Source: Paragordius varius (lineage: Eukaryota; Nematomorpha). Taken from it: DNA of 64,000 nucleotides. Of the stretch, positions 12,201-23,400 are shown in pieces. The notes below the pieces were generated by a model that saw nothing but the letters and a program-made list of their open reading frames with translations, ran no database searches and was not told the DNA's origin. Each line of letters opens with the position of its first letter. Position 1 is the first letter of the stretch. The translations under genes were made by a program, and so were the position numbers. The stretch is taken from the NCBI GenBank assembly GCA_964247055.1, contig OZ176056.1, positions 3,720,001 to 3,784,000 on the forward strand. The letters run 5' to 3'.

Positions 12201-14300
12201 TTCTTGCAGAATACAAAGTTAATATTTTCTAATGGTCCCTTTTCAAGTAAATAATAAAGTTTTATTTATAACTTTATAAAATATCACCTAATGCAACAGA
12301 TTTACATTATAAATAAATGGTCATACATAAAATACTATTATATAAATTCCTTTATAGGCTATCCACTAGATGCCATATCAAAAACTGTATTGGATTCAGC
12401 TTACAGATACACAACAACGTATAGTACTTGTTCAAGGTGTCGCGTGCCCATCATACAACAAGGGGTAGTCAATGGTGATCCAGATGTTGATGCCATATTT
12501 CGGCTAACCAGGATTCCAGAACATCTGAAACCGTTTAATGTGCAATTTGCGGGGGAGTCTCCGCGAATAGCTATTTCAGAGCACACATATTTACCCTACA
12601 ATTCACAAAACACCCTTTTTCATTACGATGCTTTTTGGGCTCTGGTTTTACCCGTTGGAGTTACGTTTCGTGTTTGTGACATATGGCGAGGTTATTGGAC
12701 CCAACGATTGCTTTGGACCTTGAGTGCGGATTATTATCTTGGGTATTTTTTTTGGAAAAATTAACTGTATAATTATTTTAATTTCTGCATTTACTATACA
12801 TAAGCCATTTAAGGAGATAATTTAAGCCCTTCTTATTTGATGGTGTCGCATAGTAAACCAATAATAATCAATTAAAAGCAGGTTTGCATTTGCCAGTTAT
12901 AAATGCATTCACCGTGACAACGAATAAAAAACAGTCAACATTTTTCAAATTTAATTACAATTAAATAGTAGTTAACCTAAAAATGTACAATTTTTTTAGT
13001 ATGATTATATATTTTGACAGTGTGAAAAATCGATTTAATCGGTTAACTTAACTTTTTGTAATGGCATAACAAATATTCAAACGCAGTAATAAATGCCGAC
13101 AATTACGAATAGCTGCTTTTATGAGCGGTCAAACTCTTTTACATTTTTTTACCGGTTAAAACCCGATGCTAATCATACTTATAATTACTTAAACACCTTC
13201 ACCAAAATTTTAATCCTAAATAACTATTATAGGTATGTAGGTCCGGCGGCATACCAGTTTCGAAATATTCACAATTACATTGACGATGCGATAGACGAAA
13301 CCGATGTATATTTTAAAACATCTAAATTAATCCAACACCTAGATAGCTGGGAATGCGTATTAGGTAAAAAAATTTAACATGGTATTCGTATATAATATTT
13401 TATTTTAATGTTTACGAGAATATATTTGATATTTTTATCGTATATTGTTAAGACGTTAATGAAACGCCCGAATTCCAGAAATGTGCGGAAAAATTAACTC
13501 TCTCCATGTACAAAGAAAATTTTTGGACAAAAAAGGACGTGAAATTGATAGAGGCCTGGTTTGCTGATTTGAAAACCATTGGGTATCAAATACCAATATT
13601 TGATAATAAGGCAGACACCGTGCCTAAAGCACAAGCTATTCAATACAACTATTACCCAAAACGGTTAACTTATCTAAGAAGATACCAAATAAATCAAGTT
13701 TCTAGTTTTGGAAAAAGAGCAATTTTATGGATTATACCGAGTGATGGTGGTGTAAATGAAATATCGGTGGAATCGTATCAAGAATCTCAAAAACACTATA
13801 AAAATTTTGAACAAATCATTTTTTGTGTAAAGAATGATAATAGTAATATTAAACCATTTTATACGAGAAACAATACACATTTTGCCATCATATCGCCCCA
13901 AATATATGGCGAAATTGAAAATGACAACCTTCATCGGGTTGACACATGTGTAAAGTTGGTCAAATTTGGATTTATCCAAAAAATACATTTCATAATGTCC
14001 CCGGCTAATATAAAAATTTTGACCGTTGATTTATTAGAAAAGATTGAAACGTTGATCGAACCAAGTTTTTTTACTGTGATTACAGCAATCACGAAAAAGA
14101 AATTGTGGCTAAATAAAAAATGTTTTAACCATAATAATTCGTCGACCCCTGAGTATTTGTTCAAATCTAGCAAGAATGATATATCACTCATTTTAATAAT
14201 GTATGATGATATAGAAAATATAATTTTGCGCAAAATAAATCTTAATTCGGACATCTGGACTAACTGTTTAACAAATCTCATTTACAATGATGCAACATAA
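9222..14300 (+). CDS. STELLO/DUF288-type Golgi glycosyltransferase-like protein
   Basis: Exons: 9222-9380, 10056-10177, 10283-10454, 10794-10956, 12358-12742, 13233-13363, 13453-14300. All phases agree and give 659 residues. Residues 7-21 are a hydrophobic signal anchor after a basic start, as in type II Golgi enzymes. Family landmarks follow in order: KWIVVTSI and DQKTPKNW, then RKNIGYLYAIQHGA leading into YDTDDDN (residues 158-164, a DxD-like nucleotide-sugar/metal site). Next are VNGDPDVDAIFRLTR, YLPYNSQNTLFHYDAFWAL, FRVCDIWRGYWTQRLLW, and a RNIHNY..DE.DVYFK block. These match my memory of the STELLO family, known from plants (cellulose synthase partners) and nematodes. The animal role and substrate are unknown. 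Introns carry MITEs and a retroelement fossil. The family call is firm, the function is not. Confidence 0.85.
9583..9720. repeat. Family D mini-MITE, copy D1
   Basis: About 140 bp built of modules like TCAATCAAACGCAACATTTT, running in one direction in the left half and inverted in the right half. The right end is GACTGAAAAATGGTATA; the left end is decayed. It lies in the first intron of the STELLO-like gene. Confidence 0.6.
9899..10045. repeat. Family D mini-MITE, copy D2
   Basis: It starts TATACCATTTTCAGT and has CAATCAAACGCA-type modules, then inverted TTGCGTTTGCTGAAAA-type modules. It ends about ten bases before the exon at 10056, so it forms the 3' part of the intron, close to the splice acceptor. 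Confidence 0.65.
11340..12155 (-). mobile_element. Ty3/gypsy-like retroelement fossil (integrase part)
   Basis: On the minus strand this segment codes recognisable pieces of a Ty3/gypsy-type integrase core and its C-terminal tail (landmarks VTDNASYF and SAPYHPRTNGLVER). It is a partial, broken copy with several breaks. Reverse transcriptase, gag and clear LTRs are not seen. Its base composition is visibly richer in G and C than its surroundings, which hints at a fairly recent arrival or an unusual source. It lies antisense in the fourth intron of the STELLO-like gene. Confidence 0.75.
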
Positions 14301-15842
14301 ATTTTTCCGAGAAATGTCATTTAAAACAATTGTACATTATTAAGGACATTTTTCAAAATATGTCACAAATTTAAATTAATATTCTGATTAATAAGTTGTA
14401 AATTATATTTTTGGGGCGATAAAAGTTTCTAAATTGTTGTTACCTAACTGTCATATTTGTGATCTAGTTTATTTTTTATTAAATAAAAAATAATTAAATG
14501 ATAATTTAGCTAATGTATTTTCACACTAATCGCACTAATAATGAACTTTTTACACAGCGCACATAAACTAATTAGCTTACGCTTATCATTCTCCTAGTTT
14601 CCCAATTTTAAGACCCTAATTTTAAGTTATTATTTCTTCATTCTAGTGTTTGAACATTACTTTGTGCGGAACAAAATTTTTTTGATGATATCAATATATT
14701 TGGATAAAATGTATCACATCATGCTTTCTTAGTGAGAAAAAGACTGCTTCATATAATAGGCGAAATTTGCCCATTGATTAAATTTTTGTGAAAGCTAACT
14801 GCATCATTTCAAAATATCGCTAAATTAATAAAAAATGTATAAATAATATTATTGAATTAAATTTTAGATTACACTGCGCTCAAAATCGGGGCGTATAAAA
14901 TAATATGATTATATATATATATATTCAAATGGGTAAATGCAAGATTTTTATGGTATTTGTTTTGGGGCTTAGGATTCATATAAGAAAGATTTTTGCACTT
15001 TTGGGCTATGTTGGATATCGTAAGGCAAAGTTAACGCACATTATGCTTAATAAAATTTGTAAAGTTTGATGCTTAGTCCAAAAAATATCATAAATATATA
15101 ATTGAAGATATTTAAAAAGTAAAATAATATTTTTATAAAACTTTTAATTTAAGTGTCCGAAATGCCAATTTTCTTCGCGCTAAAATGGGTGAGTTTTGAA
15201 AAAAACGCAAAAATTCGAAGGCAAATTGTAGATGCTAGATTATGGCATGAAACACATTTTTCAAAAATACATACCTTTTAAAGATTTTAATTTTTAATTT
15301 GTTCAAACGTGCCTAATACTATATTGAGGAAACCAAACGCTTAAAAATATTTAAAAAAATTCTATCGATTATGCTGAACATTTCTATATCTAATATTCGT
15401 TAAAATAATTGTTCGTCCTCAAATTTATGTTAAATATAATTTTCTTGTAAAAAATCACCCAAAAATGAAAAACCTTATGATTATTCTGATGTGTGCGTAA
15501 ATAATCAGCATTATCGAATTCATAGCAAAAGTGATTATAATATCCCAAAGTGTTTTTATACCGTTTCCACCATAACTCAAAACCTATATATTTAGTATAT
15601 ATTAAATTTTGAAGAAATATCATTTGTTCGGAAAAAATGGCTATAGTTTTAACATGAAATTTTATATTTTTTATCTTTACAGAAACTTTATTATAAATAA
15701 TTTTATATTGGATTTAGTATTATTTTTGTAAAATATAATGTGATAATTATAATTTAGAAAAATAAAGTACTTTTAAGTTTTAAATCAAAGGGCATCCCTA
15801 AAAGGTGTAGAGCAAACTCACTTCGCCACTGTCTACATAAGA
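14301..15842. other. Intergenic region with family F repeat
   Basis: Downstream of the STELLO-like stop no gene is seen. From about 14880 to 15650 the sequence resembles 45475-46250: shared GTTTTTATACCG-type block, an AAAAATGGG(T/C)-type block and a run of AATATCATAAA. It is probably a diverged non-autonomous element. A short hAT-like end (GGGCATCCCT) lies near 15790. Confidence 0.4.
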
Positions 15843-18806
15843 CAGTGATACTCAAACCGCGGCCCTAAGAGGCTTTAAAATTGCTCTATGATCATAATGA
15901 TATAGAATTATTTTTTTTATTGACGAATTTTAAAAATATACATAAACGAAATTTCGCCTATTTTAATATTAATTTATTTTCTTTAGATTTAATTTTGTAT
16001 TTTTATTTTTTACCGAATTGGAAATGTAGAAATTCCCGATTAAGATGATTTCAAAATTTTGGCACACATTGTTTCTGTTTCAGTATTCTATTTTCTTTTC
16101 TATTTTGAAAATTTTTATTGCATTCCTTTTTGCATTTAACCAGCCTTTCACCCACACTTGCAGATACATATTCTTTTCATTGCTATCCTGCTATGACCCA
16201 TAAAATATCTTTTAAATCAACATCATTAAATTTCGACCTATTTTTTATAGCATAATTTACATTATATTCCCATTTTTTTGAAAAAATATACATTATGGTT
16301 AAACATATATTCAAAGGTTCACATCTCATCTAAAAAACGTATATCATCCGATGAAAATCACTTCTTAAAAGAATGGGAAGAAAAATTCTTTTTCATTTTG
16401 AATAAAAATGTTGTTACCTGTCTTATATGTAAGGACAACTTAATTATATAAAAAATACAATATTGAAAGACATATTATAATTCATGATTCTCATACATCA
16501 CCAAAAAATTATGAGGAAAAAAACGAAAAATATAAAAAATTAGGAATAGACTAGAAAGTAAAAGCTATGTTACTCACCAAAAAACATTGAGGCCAAACAA
16601 AATATATTTTTTTTCAAGGGCCATGGACCTTATGATGGCAAATATGTTTGACATATATGCACATATTAATACTCTAAATCAGCACAATGAATTTTTTTGC
16701 GGATTCATGTAAATTCAGCTGAAAACTCGTCTTGCATTAAAATTAAAATATTTTGATAACAACATATATTTTGATATTAACCAATAATTTTTGACATTTG
16801 GTTTCGCTTCATGAGAGGCCAATCATAATACGTCGTTCATATTATCATTGGAGCGATTTCTATATGTATTCTTGACATAGTTCATTAAATATGCCGTCTC
16901 ACACGCGTAAGTTGAGGGAAAAACAGTTAGGATAACTTGAGCACATTTTTTTATATTTGCATATTTATTTGGCACATCTTGCCGAAACACTTCATATATT
17001 TGTTCTATACGCATGTCCTTGAAAATAGCCTCCATATTGGAATCAATTTTTAATTCTACGAATTTATCAAATATATGCGCTTTTATCAAAACCAAAATGC
17101 TTAAGTTGCTTAATATTGGATATATCCATATGCCATGGATTTTCAACGATTTTTAAGCAATTTTTAATATTTCTTAATTCTTGAAATATCAATTTCATCC
17201 ATTAGATTATAATGTTAAGTGATTGCCTATTATTAAATTAATCTCCGCGGTAAATTCCATATTTTCTTCATGAATTGTTTTAAGTGTTGGGAAACATAGG
17301 AGTGTTTTAATTTAATAATCTTGTTTATAAAATATTAATTTTTCTTCAAAAGCAAATATTTGATAAGCAAATTGGATTATTTTGCTCACTTGTTGTATTA
17401 AAATACTAAGTTCATAAGTAATGACGCAAAGGTAGGCTGATAAAACCCACCATTTGTCACTATTAATATCCTCGTCAAACTTTCTGATCTTTTATAAATG
17501 ATAGAATTTCATGTCTAAAAACAAAAAATCTATTTAATACTTTGTTAGCCATCTTACAGCGGTGTACAAATCATGAAACTCACTGTGGATATCTTACGGA
17601 AGGTTTTTGAATTTATGGCGGTTGAATTCTCTGCCACGGCTGGTAATTTATTTTTTACACGCGAAACCAAGTTTTGCTGATGAATAAAGCAGTGAAAGGA
17701 TAAAGTATTTTGCAAATTATATTTGTTTTTCAAAAGATTAATTCCTTTGTTTTATTAGAATCATAGAGGGTCAGCCATCTGCGCAGATCGAAACCAATTT
17801 TTTCATAGATATACGATAATTATCGAAAAAAGTGCTAATTATTTCAAGAATTTCACTTTCTTTCGTGGTATTATTCATTGGCAAAAATTTTAAATATTAC
17901 TCGTTGATTATGTCGTTGCAAAATATGAAGAGCGCCCATTGTTGAACTAATATCTGTGCTAGAATCAATAGCATTACTAAAATATTTGTAGTTTTTCAGA
18001 GCCAATAATGTATTGTAAAAAATATATTTAGACATGTGTTCAATGCGTCGAGCACATGTTGAATCGGAAAGTTGAAGTTTTTTAATTAGCCTCATGATTT
18101 AATCTTTATTATGAAATTTATCAAATAAAAAGTGCAACCATTTATTAGACATTCTTTTATAGTTGGGATTCAGTAAACGGTTTCACATTTTATCCTAAAA
18201 TATAGCAAATTTCATACGAAACTAATGTTACAGCTATTTGCTGGGAGAAAGCTATGGACAAAATACATTTTTCTTTTTGATATAATTTCCTTAATCTTGT
18301 TATATTTTTCGCTTTTTCCTCATGATTTTCTGGTAATTTATGAGAAAGATGGATTAAAATATCTTTTTAATTATGCTATAAAAAAACTGGTCGAAATTTA
18401 ATGATGTTGATTTGAGTTACAAAAAATGATGCAGGATAGCAATTAAAAGATTGTGTATATGCAATTTTGTGGGACAGGCTTGCTTAAATACAAAAAAGGA
18501 ATGCAATAAAATTTCAATATAGAAAAGAAAATAGAATACAGAAACCAAAACAATGTTTGCTAAAATTTTGAAATCATTTTAATTGTATAGAAAAACTTTC
18601 TATATTTTAAATTGAGTAAAAACTAAATATTACCAAAATTAAATCTAAGGAAAATAAATTTATATTAAAATAAGTGAAAATTCGTTTATATGTAATTTAA
18701 AAATCTTCAATAAAAAACATAATTTAGTATCTATATGGTCATAGGGCAATTTTAAAGCACTCTTAGGGCCGTATGCGGCCCACGGGCCGCGGTTTGAGTA
18801 CCACTG
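15843..18806 (-). mobile_element. Decayed hAT transposon with inverted ends
   Basis: The left end is CAGTGATACTCAAACCGCGG (15843) and the right end is the inverse of CAGTGGTACTCAAACCGCGG (18806), matching at 19 of 20 positions; both continue into GGCC-containing subterminal sequence. The interior codes a broken hAT transposase on the minus strand. I see no convincing 8-bp target duplication (left flank ACATAAGA, right flank TTCTAACC), which suggests old age. The right end lies only 130 bases upstream of the first RIF1-like exon. Confidence 0.85.
16823..18400 (-). pseudogene. hAT transposase remnant (GTF2IRD2/SCAND3-like clade)
   Basis: Minus-strand blocks appear in the expected order: SYEICYILG and KPFTESQL (about 18170-18230), LSDSTCARRIEHMS with DSSTDISS (17920-18070), and the C-terminal dimerisation segment TVFPSTYACETAYLMNYVKN (16860-16930). 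Stops and frame changes separate the blocks, so it is not functional. The motif set fits the hAT subgroup from which vertebrate GTF2IRD2-like and SCAND3-like genes derive, as far as I recall. Confidence 0.75.
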
Positions 18807-18935
18807 TTCTAACCTAATTAACCGTTAGTAAAAAAACCGTTACGGCATAATTGAAAAAGTGAATTTTTTTTATAATCACATGAATGCATTAGTTAGTTAG
18901 TCAGCATAGCTATTTAAATTTAAGCGCGCCTCTAA

Positions 18936-20360
18936 ATGCACAAAATATGCTTAGAAAGACTAAAAGGTATAATATTTTATAATTTAGTTTATGATGATAA
19001 AATTAGAAACTATAAAATATATTTAAATTATATATTTGACAAATTAAATGATCAAACCTTAAATTTATTAGCCAATTATAGTTATGTATTTAGCGAAATT
19101 TTGTTAGAATATTTTCCCATGAAAGATATGCATGACAAGGTTTTATAAAATTTAATAACAAGACATATTCGGAAGAAATTATTGCTATCATTGTTAAATC
19201 GATACTCATAAGGCATAAAACCGATATAAAGGGACCCAAACCTGAATGCTCCATATATAGGTAAAAAATTTTTAATGCCTTTAGCCATTTGTTTGCCATA
19301 AATCTCAGTTGCCGATTGGATTTATGTTCAATCTCTCTTGATCTTAAATTTTGTGCAAAATATCTGGTAAATATATTAATATATGTAAAACAAATGTTGA
19401 TTATTTCAATTATTTATTTGGATTATTAGACAGAATTAAACGATAAAAAATCTTTCCAAGAATCAACCACTCACAAATCTAAATTAAAATTAGCCTTATC
19501 TTTGCCTCTACCCGAAAAATTTCAAAATGTTGAATCACAAAATATTACAGAAATTTCAGAAAACAACTCAAATAACAACTTTAAAGATTCCGAACTAAAT
19601 TGTGAAACAAATGAAAATAAAGCTGTAACCAAAAACTCGACTAAAATAGACACCAAAGATGATCATGTTTTGAATCATGCATCTATAGATGAATTCATAT
19701 TGGCAACACTACCATGTATCTTGGATCATATAATAAGGCCCAGTTTAAAACGCATTTTGGCATGCATCCAAAAGGTAATATATAGGATAAAAATATTTTT
19801 AGAAGTTTTTCTCTAATATTTGAATATAATTTCCAGTTTTATCGTTTTTTGCGAAAACACGGAGTTGTACAAAAAATACTATACAAAAATTATTAATTTT
19901 AGATTTTAACATTGTTAGGTGGGTTTGGTTATAAATTTTTAAATTATCATAATGGTACAACTGAGATAAATAGGTAAATAAAAAACCATCATTAAAAAAT
20001 TTAAGCTCAATATATCAAAGTCAATTTTGGAAGAAGTACATCTTATATGTTTTCGGAGGCTAAATTTTTTAGATATAGCCAATGATGTACTTTCAGAATC
20101 CAAATAAATTGAGGTCAAGTGCCATATTAGCAATATATTTAAAGGATAGAAATTTATTGTTTTGTATATTTCATCCATATTTTTTTAGGTTAAACGCAAA
20201 AACGACTCATATGTTAGTATCAGTATAACATTATATAAAATCATAATATGATAACTTTAAAATGGATTTTTTTATTTAAATTTTTGTGGTTTTGATCATT
20301 TTAAATGAAAATTTCTGTATAAAAATGTTTAAGTTTTTAGGGTATAATATTTTATATCGT

Positions 20361-20406
<46 letters not shown>

Positions 20407-23400
20407 CACCAATAGTAAACATAATAATACTTGCAGATCTTAATTTATCATTAATGAGTAAAATTTTGACAATTTTTAGTATTTAAATAATAAATAAGAA
20501 AATTTAATTGATCATTATAGTTTTAAGAATATCCGTATTACAATGCTCAAATTTAGCAAAACCATAAAACAGTCTCATATGTTTTGTTATGTTAAATTTT
20601 TTATGCGTATGCAAACGCCTGGTAAAATATTTGAGAGTTTTTTCGGGTAAAAAAACTAGCTAAATTGATGGCAATAGTCGGTTATTTAATAAGGTCATCA
20701 TCAACTTTATCTTACAAAAAATACGTCCAAATTTGACAAATTTTTGCCAAAATACTTTTTAGTTTAGTATATTGTTACAAATTATAGCGTTTATGGCAAA
20801 ACTTCTTAAAATATATTATTTATACCAAGGTTTAAAAGGTAAAAACTATTTTTTTGCAAAATATAAGATATAATATAATAATATTTAAAACTATAATGCT
20901 GTGAATGGAAATATTGTGTTATTATATGTATAATAGAATAACATATCTTATGAATCAGTAATGGCTAAAATTATAACCGAAATAAAATTTATTTCAATAC
21001 ATCCCATCTCTGAAGTCAATGATCAACTCACTCAAGATAAAAATCTCTGGATTTTAAGGTTATTTCATTTGTTATAATTTTGTTATTTAATCATTAAATC
21101 AAGATATTTTGAAGTTGTTAGTAAACAATTTTCCGTAATATATAGGGTTTATTATCAAAATATAATTATACTTTGTTATATCAATGATAATAAGATACCG
21201 CAATATTTTATACCATATGTTATTGTTATTGCAAATTATATAATATGCATAAAAGTCATTTTCGATTTGAAAATCTAATAAATATCGCTTTCTAATATAT
21301 TATTTTACTTTTAATAAAAAATATTTTTTAGATTTTACTGTATATAATAAATTTTTTTCGTTTTGAATATCCAGATATTTCACAAAACTTTGTATGTTAT
21401 TGGACACATACTTGCGACTTAGAGCGCTTTTGCAATTATCATCTTCTAAAACAGATGATCTCCAGGAACCCAATAGTGACAAGTCAGATTTTTCAGTTTG
21501 CGAAATTGAAAAAGAGGTGTTTTTTTATTGCCTATCATAAAACTTTTTACATCAAACTTTTTTAAAATAATTTTATACAATTTATAAATTACAGATTTTT
21601 CCCATGATCCGACAACTTGTGTTTGAAATAGAGCCCAAAGTATTCAGCAAGTTATCTTATCAATTTCTCGTATTAAGGTGATAATTATCATATTTAATGA
21701 TTTTCTCATAAAATTTTTTTAATTTATTTTTAGAATTTATAAAACGTAAACTTAATTTTGGAAAAGCAATGCTTTAAACAAATTTTTTTGGAAAGATAAG
21801 CTTTATTTTAAAATTAAATTGTTCAATCTGAAGTTGATGTACATAAAAGTTATATGGATTTCTCTGATTATTTTGAAAATTTGATTAATGTTATGGTATA
21901 ATTTTGGTTATTTCTAAGCGCATGAGTAAAAATACATTTTATTCATTAATAATGCTAACATGAGTAAAAATACATTTTATTCATTAATAATGCTAACATG
22001 AGTAAAAATACATTATATTCATTAATAATGATAAATTACATTAAAGGTAAAATAAGTAATTGGGTACAATTATATCTAGACATTTAAATTAAATATTTTG
22101 TTTATAAAAGTTTTAATAGTATACGAGACAATCATTTAACTATTATCACAATAGATATCATAAATCTTTTCCCAGTCTTGTGCGAAAAATTTGTACATTT
22201 TTTCAATTCAATATACCCATAACCTCGTCAACAAAACTGATAAAATCTAACGCCGCAAAAGTAAATCCCGTAAAGCCAACTGTTTTGAATGAAAACCCAT
22301 CCTCCAATAATATTGAAAATACCTCTTATAGGACAACTAACTCACCCTACTCATATCTTGTTAGCTCTCAAAAATATTATTAATTTATATATTTAATATT
22401 GTTTCAAAGTTTTAATTTAAAAATTAATTTTCAATAAGATGAACCTTTATAACATAAAATCATATTTATATCGGGTTTACTGTATTAGTGGGATACAACT
22501 GTTTTTATCGGTGAAAATTTTTTTAAAAATGGTTTATATTTAAAAATATATTTTTAAAATAAGTTTAAATTTATTGTTAATTTATATCTATTAATAGCAT
22601 TTTAACAATTATATAATGCGCAAAAATAATTAGTGCAATTAAATTCCCACCAAAAATGGAGAATTAGTCGCAAATCTAATTTTTATTCGTTATGTAATTC
22701 TAATGCTTTAAATACATTGGTTATAAATAATTACAAAAGGAAAAAAAAATTAAGTTAATTTGAAACCAAGTAGACCCTGTTAAATTGCTAAAAAATTTTT
22801 CATAAGATACTTTTTTGTAATTGAACAAGTATATTAAGGTTTTAATGTATCTAGCTAACATTTAATTTTTAATTAATTTCAACCGTTTTTCATTCAAACT
22901 AAATATGTAAAAAAATGTATATATATAGATTTACAATTTATTTTTGATTCCTTATTTGTAAATTATAGCAAATGAAACGTAAACGACAAGCTAAACAACG
23001 TAAAATGATGCAACATTTTATGTTAGAGTTCTCGGCTTCAAAAACAAACTCTACTTCACCACGCAATTCAATTAATTTGAGTTTCAATGAACAAAGTATA
23101 CATTTGCCCAATCTCATAAGTACTACTCAATTGGCAGCTAAAGAAAAAAATATGACCCCTAAAATCCATACAAAAACACAAAAAGTTAAAAAGTTTTTAA
23201 GTCAAAATAAAAGTACAACCTTGAGCCAAAAGCAAGCCTCTCAACAACACCATTACCTAAAAACTAAGCAAAATTTTGGCATGGGCATAGAATTAACATT
23301 ACAAGCCAAATTTCTTACACAAATCGATACGAATCAGGCAAATAGTCAAAAGGTTTTTGAAATGAACGCCAGCGTAAAAGATCCAAAAAACGAAATAAAC

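Noticed and set aside
13725-14281. Minus-strand frames of 87 and 116 codons
   Set aside because: They are antisense to the last STELLO-like exon, which has clear family content.
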